Part shown: piece after piece, positions 1 through 5,414 of the stretch
Layout: every line of letters starts with the position of its first letter
Numbering within the stretch: position 1 is the stretch's first letter
DNA from: a bacterium
GTDB lineage: Bacteria; Ratteibacteria; UBA8468; B48-G9; JAFGKM01
NCBI GenBank assembly: GCA_021157805.1
Contig: JAGGVW010000275.1
Location: forward strand, 1-5,414
Direction: 5' to 3'
Length of the DNA stretch: 5,414 nt
Translations under genes and position numbers: made by a program
Notes under the pieces: model-generated
The model's input: only the letters and a program-made list of their open reading frames with translations
What the model was told of the DNA's origin: nothing
Databases searched by the model: none

Positions 1-857
1 GGATTTTTTTTCTGGGGCATAATACTTGAACCAGTTGTAAATTTATCAGGAAGTTGAATAAATTTAAATTCTTCTGTGTTCCATATTATTATATCTTCAG
101 AAAATCTTGAAAGATGAAGCATTAAAATAACACAATCAGCACAGACATCAATTATAAAATCCCTATCAGAAACTGTATCATAAGAATTTCCAGAAATTGA
201 GGAAAAATTAAGGATTTCAGCCAGGTACTTTCTGTCAATCGGTAAAGAAGTTCCGCAGCAAGCACAACTTCCAAGTGGTAAAACATCCAGATTTTTATAA
301 GTATTTTCAAATCTTTTCCTGTCCCTCTCAAGCATCTCAACAAAAGCAAGAAAATAGTGAGAAAGAAGGATGGGCTGACTCTGTTGAAGATGTGTATATC
401 CTGGAATTACTATATCCAAACTCTTTTCTGCTTTATCAACAAAAACTTTCTGTAATTTTTTAATTTTATCAATTATTTCTTTAACCTTATCCCTTAAGTA
501 AAGTTTCTCATCAAGAACAATCTGGTCATTCCTTGACCTTGCAGTATGGAGTTTCTTCCCTTTTTCTCCAACCAGTTCAATCAATCTTCTTTCAATTGCA
601 CTATGAATGTCTTCGTCTGTTTTTTTAAATTCAAATTTATTATCCTTAAATTCTCTCTTTATTTTTTTCAATCCACCAATTATTTTCTCTCCGTCTTTTT
701 TTTCTATAATTCCACATTTGATAAGCATTTTTGTATGAGCAATACTTCCTTCAATATCGTAAAGAGCAAGTTTTTTATCAATATCAACAGAAGAGGTGAA
801 ATCAATCAATTCCTCTAACGCCTTTTCTTTAAATCTTCCTTCCCAGACATATTTCAT
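1..857 (-). CDS. argH: Argininosuccinate lyase, N-terminal part (3' end beyond window)
   Basis: ArgH cleaves argininosuccinate to arginine and fumarate, the last step of arginine synthesis, as a cytoplasmic homotetramer of the fumarase/aspartase superfamily. Seen: one open frame of 285 complete codons from ATG at 857 to the window edge. It opens with MKYVWEGRF and carries HTARSRNDQ from residue 104, GYTHLQQSQP from 153 (His156 matches the family's active-site Thr-His pair), PLGSCACCGT from 194, a DRDF segment, HLSRFSEDIIIW, and the superfamily signature GSSIMPQKKNP from 276, which holds the catalytic serine loop. Family members are about 450-470 residues, so roughly 170 C-terminal residues are missing. 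The start is supported by an AAGGGG site 5 nt upstream and the normal N-terminal length. The family is certain. The Cys-rich CACC, where GALAG is usual, is odd. Confidence 0.95.
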   Translation of the reverse strand, partial: MKYVWEGRFKEKALEELIDFTSSVDIDKKLALYDIEGSIAHTKMLIKCGIIEKKDGEKIIGGLKKIKREFKDNKFEFKKTDEDIHSAIERRLIELVGEKGKKLHTARSRNDQIVLDEKLYLRDKVKEIIDKIKKLQKVFVDKAEKSLDIVIPGYTHLQQSQPILLSHYFLAFVEMLERDRKRFENTYKNLDVLPLGSCACCGTSLPIDRKYLAEILNFSSISGNSYDTVSDRDFIIDVCADCVILMLHLSRFSEDIIIWNTEEFKFIQLPDKFTTGSSIMPQKKN

Positions 858-862
858 TTTTT

Positions 863-868
863 CCCCTT
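863..868 (-). promoter_or_regulatory. Ribosome binding site of argH
   Basis: Read on the minus strand, AAGGGG lies 5 nt before the ATG at 857. It supports that start over any downstream Met codon. Confidence 0.7.
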
Positions 869-877
869 GATTTTTTT

Positions 878-906
878 ATTTTATCAGAAGTATTATAATA
901 AAGCAA
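878..906. promoter_or_regulatory. Putative divergent promoter region between argH and topA
   Basis: The two genes are divergent and their start codons are about 70 bp apart, so both promoters must lie here or inside the opposite gene. On the plus strand a perfect TATAAT (894-899) would serve topA, placing transcription start near 906; no good -35 is seen (only a T run around 871-876). On the minus strand the same box reads TATAAT (897-892), and a second candidate TAAAAT (883-878) has TTGCTT (906-901) at 17 bp spacing. The AT-rich background makes chance -10 matches easy, so the region is plausible but the exact boxes are not secure. Confidence 0.4.
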
Positions 907-915
907 TGGGAAATT

Positions 916-920
916 GGAGG
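916..920 (+). promoter_or_regulatory. Ribosome binding site of topA
   Basis: GGAGG ends 8 nt before the ATG at 929. It decides the start: an in-frame TTG at 914 would lie right against this site and leave no room for it to act, so the five extra N-terminal residues from TTG are unlikely to be made. Confidence 0.8.
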
Positions 921-928
921 AAAATATA

Positions 929-2803
929 ATGGATAAAGGTGTAATAATTGTAGAATCACCAACAAAGGCAAAAACAATAAGTGGAATTCTTGGGAAAGAA
1001 TATATAATTACTGCAACAATGGGCCATATCAGAGATTTGCCTCAAAAAGAATTTGGAGTTGATATTGAAAAAAACTTTAAACCAAAATATACAATCCTTC
1101 CAGGAAAAAGAAAGATTGTTGCCAGAATAAAAAAATTAACTGAAAAAGCAGATGAAATTTTTATGGCAACTGATGAAGATAGAGAAGGAGAAGCAATTGC
1201 ATGGCATACAACCATAGCAATAGGTAAGAAAATAGATGAGGTTAAAAGAGTTGCTTTTCACGAAATAATTCCTGAAGCAGTAAAAAAATCATTTAAAAAT
1301 CCGAGAAAAATTTCAATTGACCTTGTAAATGCACAACAGGCAAGAAGAATACTTGATAGAATTGTTGGATATACTTTAAGTCCGCTTCTTGGTAAATATC
1401 TTGAAAGAGGACTTTCAGCAGGAAGAGTCCAGTCAGTTGCATTGCGTCTTATTGTTGAGAGGGAAGAAGAAATAGAAAATTTTGTCCCAAAGATTTACTT
1501 TGTTATAAAAGCAGAAGTTGAAAAAAACGGGCATAAAATTTATTTTACACTAACTGAAATTGATGGAGAAAAAACAGGAAAAAATATTGATGATAAAAAA
1601 GCAGGGGAAATAATTGAACAGTTAAAAGATGGAAAACTTACTGTCTCTGATAAGAAAGAAGAAGTAAAAAAAGTAATGCCTTTTCCACCTTTTATAACAA
1701 GCACATTACAGCAGGAAAGTTCAATTAAACTTGGCTTTTCCTCATCAAAAACAATGTCTCTGGCACAACAATTATATGAAGGGATTGATATAGAAGGCAA
1801 AAATGTCGGTCTTATAACCTATATGAGAACTGATTCTCCATCAGTTGCAAAACAGGCGCAGAATTCCGCTTTAAAATTCATAAAGGAAAACATTGGTTAT
1901 GAATATATTCCAGAAAAACCCAATACATACAGAGCAAGAGCAAAAGTAGCCCAGGAGGCACATGAAGCAATAAGACCAACTTATGTTTATAATACTCCTG
2001 AAAAAGTAAAAAAATACTTAAATTCTAACCAGTTTAAACTTTATGATTTAATATGGAAAAGGTTTGTAGCAAGTCAGATGAGACCAGCCGAGATTAAAAA
2101 TATAAAAGTAGTGGCAGAAAATGGGAAGTATAAGTTTTTATCAGAAAGAAATGAAATAACATTTGATGGATTTATGAAAATATGGCCTGTTAAGATAGAG
2201 AAAGGTCAGGTTGGACTTGAAAAGATAGAGAAAGGAGAAGAATTAAATGTAATAGAATATAGAAAAGAGCAACATCAAACAAAACCACCACCCAGATATA
2301 CAGAAGCAACTTTAATAAAAACACTTGAAAAATATGGAGTTGGGAGACCTTCAACTTATGCTCCAACAATTTCAACACTTTTCTCAAGAGGATATATAAG
2401 AAGTCAAAACAGAGCATTAATACCTCTGAAAATTGGAAGAATTGTCCATCAGGTTTTGATAAAATTCTTTTCAGATATAATAAGGATTGACTTTACTGCA
2501 AAAATGGAAGAAGACCTTGATAAAATAGCAAGGGGAGAAAAAAATTACATAGAGGTCTTAAACAAATTTTATTCTTCCTACAAAAAACTTCTTGATAATG
2601 CCTACAAAAAAATAAATGAGAGTGATATAATAAATGAAATTGTCGGGAAGGACAGAAAATGTCCATATCATAATAAAGCACTCATAGTTAAACAGGGCAA
2701 ATATGGTATATTTCTTGCCTGTCCTGAATTTCCAGAGTGTAAATATACAGAAAGGGTGAAAGAAAATGTTAGTAATACCCGCTATAGACATAGAAAAAAA
2801 TAA
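929..2803 (+). CDS. topA: DNA topoisomerase I (type IA), single zinc finger
   Basis: TopA relaxes negatively supercoiled DNA by nicking one strand through a 5'-phosphotyrosyl link. With the start at 929 it has 624 residues. The N-terminal TOPRIM domain has IVESPTKAKT (Glu9, Lys13, matching the E. coli positions) and the metal-binding triad Asp82-Glu-Asp84-Arg-Glu86 in FMATDEDREGEAIAWH. GLSAGRVQSVALRLI follows near 160. The active-site tyrosine is Tyr298 in GLITYMRTDS, followed by AHEAIRPT and the conserved PPPRYTEATLIKTLEKYGVGRPSTYAPTIS block (2287-2376). The C-terminus holds one zinc-ribbon-like unit, Cys578-x2-His581 and Cys598-x5-Cys604, where the family usually has Cys-x2-Cys, then a short basic tail ending RYRHRKK. 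Many bacterial TopA proteins are 690-870 residues with several such units, so this is a core plus one finger. The last 12 codons overlap the next gene. The catalytic core looks intact. Confidence 0.97.
   Translation: MDKGVIIVESPTKAKTISGILGKEYIITATMGHIRDLPQKEFGVDIEKNFKPKYTILPGKRKIVARIKKLTEKADEIFMATDEDREGEAIAWHTTIAIGKKIDEVKRVAFHEIIPEAVKKSFKNPRKISIDLVNAQQARRILDRIVGYTLSPLLGKYLERGLSAGRVQSVALRLIVEREEEIENFVPKIYFVIKAEVEKNGHKIYFTLTEIDGEKTGKNIDDKKAGEIIEQLKDGKLTVSDKKEEVKKVMPFPPFITSTLQQESSIKLGFSSSKTMSLAQQLYEGIDIEGKNVGLITYMRTDSPSVAKQAQNSALKFIKENIGYEYIPEKPNTYRARAKVAQEAHEAIRPTYVYNTPEKVKKYLNSNQFKLYDLIWKRFVASQMRPAEIKNIKVVAENGKYKFLSERNEITFDGFMKIWPVKIEKGQVGLEKIEKGEELNVIEYRKEQHQTKPPPRYTEATLIKTLEKYGVGRPSTYAPTISTLFSRGYIRSQNRALIPLKIGRIVHQVLIKFFSDIIRIDFTAKMEEDLDKIARGEKNYIEVLNKFYSSYKKLLDNAYKKINESDIINEIVGKDRKCPYHNKALIVKQGKYGIFLACPEFPECKYTERVKENVSNTRYRHRKK
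2192..2235 (+). repeat. Short in-frame direct repeat inside topA
   Basis: AAGATAGAGAAAGG occurs exactly at 2192-2205 and 2222-2235, a 30-bp period in frame. It gives KIEKG twice within KIEKGQVGLEKIEKGEE. It probably reflects Lys/Glu-rich surface sequence or a small local duplication; no separate function is inferred. Confidence 0.6.
2752..2759 (+). promoter_or_regulatory. Ribosome binding site of the hisA-like gene, inside topA
   Basis: AAGGGTGA, whose GGTGA part matches the 3' half of the consensus AGGAGGTGA, ends 6 nt before the ATG at 2766. It lies in the topA zinc-finger coding region and supports the overlapping start. Confidence 0.6.
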
Positions 2804-3623
2804 AGTAGCACGGCTTTATAAGGGAAATTATGAGAAAGTAACTTTTTATGAGGTAAGACCTGCTCTTTTAACAAAGAAATTTATAGAAGCAGGGGCAAAA
2901 AGAATTCATATTGTAATTTTATCAGGTGCAAAGGATGGAAAACTTCTCCTTGAAAGCGAAGAAATTATAAAAAGGATTATAAAAGTTAGAGACAGATTAA
3001 ATCCAGAATGTAAAATACAACTTGGTGGTGGTATTAGAAGAAAAAATCAGATTGATTTTTATCTCTCGCAGGGGATTAATTTTATTATAATGGGAACTTC
3101 TCTTTTAATACCTTTATTGCTGGAACAGGGTTATACAAAAAGAGATATAAAATTTTTCTATCAGCAAGGTGGGAAAACTTTTATTCTTGAAAAGGAAGTC
3201 CCTGAAATTGAAATAATGGAACAGATTGACGATGATATTAAAAGGAAAATAATTGTTGCTCTTGATTTCAGAAAAAATGAAGTCGGAATAAGTGGCTGGA
3301 ATGTAACAGTCCCTTTACTTCCTGAATTTTTATTAAAGAAGTTTGTGGAAAAAGGATTTTGTAGATTTTTAATGACAAATATAGAAAAAGATGGAACACT
3401 TGAAGGAATTGATATTGAACCATTTGAAAGGATATTGAAAAAAGCAGAGGTAATAAGAAGTAAAATAAAAGAAATACTGATTTCAGGTGGAGTAAAAGAT
3501 GAGAATGACCTTGAAATTTTAAATTCTCTTGAATATAAAGTAGATGGAGTTGTTATAGGAAAAGCAATTTATGATGGAACTATTGACATAAAAAAAGCAA
3601 TTTCAATTTATCAAAAATTATAA
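2766..3623 (+). CDS. hisA: HisA-like ProFAR isomerase with an extra insertion
   Basis: HisA converts ProFAR to PRFAR in histidine synthesis by an Amadori rearrangement in a (beta/alpha)8 barrel. Seen: MLVIPAIDIEKNKVARLYKG at the start with the catalytic-position Asp8; the first-half phosphate loop LGGGIR (86-91); the second acid in VALDFRKNEVGISGW (Asp167, matching Asp127 of Thermotoga maritima HisA as I recall it); TNIEKDGTLEG (Thr204, Asp209); and the second phosphate loop ISGGV (239-243) with GVVIGKAIYDG (261-271). It has 285 residues against a usual 240-245. Most of the excess is about 30 residues between strand 4 (near 110) and strand 5 (near 163). The usual VDLDGA on strand 2 reads VILSGA, with Ile51 for Asp. 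The start overlaps topA by 38 bp, suggesting translational coupling; no other his gene is in view. The HisA/HisF family is very likely, but catalysis of the HisA step is less certain. Confidence 0.82.
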   Translation: MLVIPAIDIEKNKVARLYKGNYEKVTFYEVRPALLTKKFIEAGAKRIHIVILSGAKDGKLLLESEEIIKRIIKVRDRLNPECKIQLGGGIRRKNQIDFYLSQGINFIIMGTSLLIPLLLEQGYTKRDIKFFYQQGGKTFILEKEVPEIEIMEQIDDDIKRKIIVALDFRKNEVGISGWNVTVPLLPEFLLKKFVEKGFCRFLMTNIEKDGTLEGIDIEPFERILKKAEVIRSKIKEILISGGVKDENDLEILNSLEYKVDGVVIGKAIYDGTIDIKKAISIYQKL

Positions 3624-3626
3624 CCA

Positions 3627-3648
3627 AACCCGGTCTGGACAAATTTAT
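3627..3648 (+). repeat. GC-rich palindromic motif, left copy flanking the PLD gene
   Basis: AACCCGGTCTGGACAAATTT and the next bases resemble 4248-4270: the first eight bases AACCCGGT are identical, and 19 of 23 alignment columns match with one gap. It sits in the 40-bp gap between the hisA-like stop and the PLD start, within an imperfect hairpin CCAAAC-CCG-GTCTGG (3624-3638, one mismatch). It also holds the small palindrome GTC-TG-GAC. A weak terminator or processing site is possible, but no U-run follows. Confidence 0.5.
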
Positions 3649-3653
3649 TTAAT

Positions 3654-3660
3654 GGGGGAG
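3654..3660 (+). promoter_or_regulatory. Ribosome binding site of the PLD gene
   Basis: GGGGGAG lies just before the ATG at 3664, with 3 nt between the GGAG core and the start. The alternative in-frame ATG at 3652 has no purine-rich site upstream and overlaps this one, so 3664 is preferred, although the spacing is tight. Confidence 0.55.
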
Positions 3661-3663
3661 AAA

Positions 3664-4260
3664 ATGAAAAGTATTAAAAATTTCCTTTTCGCTCTTCTGG
3701 TTTTATTCTTTCTTTTAATTCCTTATTCATTCCCGAAGGAAAAAGTTTATGAAGGAAAAATTATTCCTGCAGATAACAGAAATTATTTTTCCTCTGTTTA
3801 TGAGAAATTGAAAAATGCAGAAAAATCAATCTATGTAATTATGTTTTTAGCAAGTTATTATCCAGAATATCCCAACAGTCCAACAAATCAACTTTTAAAT
3901 ACACTAATTGAAAAAAAGAAGAAAAGTGTAAAAGTGGAAGTGATTCTTGACCAGTCAAGTGCAGAATATCTCCAGCACAGCAGAACAGAAAATTTAAAGA
4001 CAGCGTCCTACTTATCAGAAAATGGGATACCTGTTTATTTTGATTCACAATCAAAAACAACTCACGCAAAACTTTTAATAATTGATGGAAAATATGTTGT
4101 AATCGGAAGCACAAACTGGTCTTATTCAGCAATTGAGAAAAATAATGAAATAAGTGTTATTATTGAATCAGAAGAACTTGCAAAATACTATATAAGATAT
4201 TTTGAAAAAGTTAAGAAGGAATGTAAAACAAAATTTGTTCCCCGTAGAACCCGGTTCTGA
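3664..4260 (+). CDS. Small exported phospholipase D-like (single HKD) protein
   Basis: A 198-residue protein. Residues 1-24 look like an export signal: MKSIKN, a long hydrophobic core FLFALLVLFFLLIPY, then polar sequence; no lipobox Cys is seen, so it is either cleaved or a membrane anchor. The mature part is one PLD-superfamily domain: an early strand KSIYVIMFLASYY, VKVEVILDQSSA in the middle, then the catalytic motif TTHAKLLIIDGKYVVIGSTNWS, with His134, Lys136 and Asp141 (HxKx4D) and the GSxNWS tail. One HKD motif per chain is known in Nuc-type endonucleases and BfiI, which dimerise to build the active site, so a secreted nuclease or phosphodiesterase is the likeliest role; lipid substrates cannot be excluded. 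The C-terminus is basic (KFVPRRTRF). It follows the hisA-like gene by 40 bp and may share its transcript. The superfamily is confident, the substrate unknown. Confidence 0.88.
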   Translation: MKSIKNFLFALLVLFFLLIPYSFPKEKVYEGKIIPADNRNYFSSVYEKLKNAEKSIYVIMFLASYYPEYPNSPTNQLLNTLIEKKKKSVKVEVILDQSSAEYLQHSRTENLKTASYLSENGIPVYFDSQSKTTHAKLLIIDGKYVVIGSTNWSYSAIEKNNEISVIIESEELAKYYIRYFEKVKKECKTKFVPRRTRF

Positions 4261-4270
4261 ACTAAATTAT
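4246..4270 (+). repeat. GC-rich palindromic motif, right copy, with hairpin over the PLD stop
   Basis: AGAAC-CCG-GTTCT (4246-4258) is a perfect 5-bp stem with a 3-nt loop, and the overlapping GTTC-T-GAAC is a second palindrome. From 4248 the sequence matches the motif at 3627. It covers the last codons and the stop of the PLD gene and the 6-bp gap to the convergent dehydrogenase stop. It could act as a weak two-way transcription end, but neither strand shows a following T run. Confidence 0.5.
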
Positions 4271-5414
4271 AACCATCTTCTCTCTTTCATCGCTTCTATT
4301 AGCTCGTTTAAAGAAAGGAAAGTAGCAGAAATACGGAAAGATGTTTTTAATTCTTTTTTTATTCTTAATATATTATTAAAACATTGTTCAATTTTTCTAT
4401 CAATTATTTCATATACTTCTTCTTTATCTGTCTGGTTGCCAGATTTTGCATTTCTCCATTCAACATAAGAAGCAATTACTCCTCCACTGTTACATAGAAT
4501 GTCTGGCAAAACTTTTATCCCTTTTTTCTCTAAAATTTCATCTCCTTTTTCTGTAATCGGGTCATTTGCTCCCTCTATTATTACTTTCGCTTTTATTGAA
4601 GAAGCATTATTTTCATTTATTACACCTCCAGTTGCAGCAGGAATAAGAATATCCACATCTAAATTCAACAATTCTTCATTTTTTATATTTTCTCCTTCAG
4701 GAAAACCAGCAACACTTTGATATTTTGTCGGAGCATAATTTAAAAGAGATTTTAAATCTAACCCTTTATTGTTAAATACTCCTCCGTATTTATCACTTAT
4801 TGCAACAATTCTTGATCCCATTTCTTCCAGGAAAATTGCAGTATTTCTTCCTACATTTCCAAATCCCTGAATTGCAACTTTACAACTGGATATTTTTTCC
4901 TTCAGTATTTTCTCAGAAGCAAGTAATGTAGATATTGCTACACTTCTACCGGTTGCTTCTTTTCTTCCCGGTAAACCTCCAATTCTAACGGGTTTTCCTG
5001 TTACAGATTCAGGAATGTGTGTTTCTCCATATATAACAGCCATATCTTCAGGACCACTACCAAGGTCAGGAGCAGGAATATATGCCCCAGAAATCAATTC
5101 TTCTCTTATCATATGGACAAATTCTTTTATTAAAGCAACTCTTGTAAATTCATCAATATTTTCTATATTTACTTTCATTCCTGATTTACCACCTCCAAAT
5201 GGTAATCCTGCAAGAGCATTTTTATATGTCATAATTTCTGCAAGTTTTCTTGTTTCTTCTAAACTTACCCCAGAGGAAATTCTTATTCCACCTTTTGCAG
5301 GACCTAAAACTACATTATGATAAACAAGAAAAGCATCACAAAAAATAATTTTATCTTTTCCTGTTTTCAAATTTACATTGAAAGTAATTTCTTTTTCTGA
5401 TTTTTTCAGTAAAA
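4267..5414 (-). CDS. gdhA: Glutamate dehydrogenase family protein (5' end beyond window)
   Basis: Catalyses reversible NAD(P)-linked oxidative deamination of glutamate to 2-oxoglutarate and ammonia as a cytoplasmic hexamer. Seen: 381 codons open to the right edge. The TTG at 5370 is internal, because the frame continues upstream with ...KEITFNVNLKTGKDKIIFCDAF, which matches the family's N-terminal strand; about 30-35 residues are missing. Motifs in order: HNVVLGPAKGGIR with the substrate-binding lysine; LPFGGGKSG with the catalytic lysine; IPAPDLGSG with the catalytic-type Asp; GRKEATGRSV; the nucleotide-binding VAIQGFGNVG; LIPAATGGVINENN; VIIEGAND; and LPDILCNSGGVIASYVEW, with C-terminal FRISATFLSLNELIEAMKERRW. 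Lys in GPAKGG and Ser in GGVIAS favour glutamate over leucine (Leu dehydrogenases have GPALGG), but PAATGGVIN looks Leu/Phe-dehydrogenase-like. Coenzyme preference cannot be read. It converges on the PLD gene. Confidence 0.93.
   Translation of the reverse strand, partial: LLKKSEKEITFNVNLKTGKDKIIFCDAFLVYHNVVLGPAKGGIRISSGVSLEETRKLAEIMTYKNALAGLPFGGGKSGMKVNIENIDEFTRVALIKEFVHMIREELISGAYIPAPDLGSGPEDMAVIYGETHIPESVTGKPVRIGGLPGRKEATGRSVAISTLLASEKILKEKISSCKVAIQGFGNVGRNTAIFLEEMGSRIVAISDKYGGVFNNKGLDLKSLLNYAPTKYQSVAGFPEGENIKNEELLNLDVDILIPAATGGVINENNASSIKAKVIIEGANDPITEKGDEILEKKGIKVLPDILCNSGGVIASYVEWRNAKSGNQTDKEEVYEIIDRKIEQCFNNILRIKKELKTSFRISATFLSLNELIEAMKERRWL

Noticed and set aside
152..818. Open frames of 62-90 codons overlapping the argH region (152-349, 275-463, 546-818)
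   Set aside because: They lie in other frames of a continuous, motif-rich argH frame, have low-complexity Phe/Leu/Ser-rich translations and lack convincing ribosome sites.
914..928. TTG at 914 as the topA start
   Set aside because: It abuts the GGAGG site that properly serves the ATG at 929, and the ATG places Glu9 and Lys13 at the E. coli positions.
1540..2791. Minus-strand open frames inside topA (1540-1800, 2190-2417, 2493-2681, 2558-2791)
   Set aside because: They are antisense shadows of an A-rich coding strand, with no recognisable domain; the topA frame is conserved throughout.
2794..2800. Run of seven A directly before the topA stop as a programmed slippage site
   Set aside because: A +1 shift or loss of one A would fuse TopA to HisA, but the fusion would lack the HisA start and catalytic Asp8, and HisA has its own start and ribosome site. 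More likely A-rich coding chance, though it is a homopolymer worth checking in the assembly.
4967..4977. CCCGGTAAACC as a third copy of the PLD-flanking motif
   Set aside because: Only the CCCGGT core matches, and it encodes the conserved LPGRKEATGR segment of the dehydrogenase.
4499..5320. Plus-strand open frames within the dehydrogenase gene (4499-4720, 5015-5320), and others at 4202-4468 and 3839-4132
   Set aside because: They overlap conserved dehydrogenase or PLD motifs on the coding strand and show only frame-shadow composition.
5368..5370. TTG at 5370 as the dehydrogenase start
   Set aside because: The frame stays open to the window edge and encodes family-like N-terminal sequence upstream, so the true start is outside.

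Overview
The window is gene-dense bacterial DNA, strongly A+T-rich (G+C about 30% by eye). Codon choice favours AGA, ATA, AAA and GAA, Shine-Dalgarno sites are clear, and the standard code is used (TGA ends one gene, TGG encodes Trp). The proteins are ordinary bacterial families but diverged in places. This suggests a low-GC, possibly thermophilic or little-cultivated bacterial lineage; nothing seen here fixes the phylum.

Layout: (1) 1-857, minus strand: the N-terminal 285 codons of argininosuccinate lyase (argH), running off the left edge. (2) 858-928: a short divergent intergenic region with ribosome binding sites for both flanking genes and a near-symmetric TATTATAATA box. (3) 929-4260, plus strand: a three-gene run of topA (type IA DNA topoisomerase I), a HisA-like isomerase whose start lies 38 bp inside topA, and, after a 40-bp gap, a small exported protein with one phospholipase D-type HKD motif. 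(4) 4267-5414, minus strand: a glutamate dehydrogenase family gene convergent with the PLD gene (stops 6 bp apart) and lacking its 5' end at the right edge. No stretch over 300 bp lacks a gene, and I saw no tRNA, rRNA, CRISPR array or transposase.

Three genes belong to amino-acid metabolism (ArgH in arginine synthesis, HisA in histidine synthesis, GDH linking ammonia, 2-oxoglutarate and glutamate), but they lie in different transcription units and do not form one pathway operon. TopA and HisA are probably translationally coupled by their overlap, without an evident functional link.

The points most worth a second look are a GC-rich, partly palindromic motif of about 22 bp present on both sides of the PLD gene, as if that gene were a small cassette; a HisA homologue with a roughly 30-residue insertion and Ile in place of a usually conserved Asp; and a TopA with one Cys-x2-His...Cys-x5-Cys zinc finger. 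I did not find a convincing new multi-gene system.
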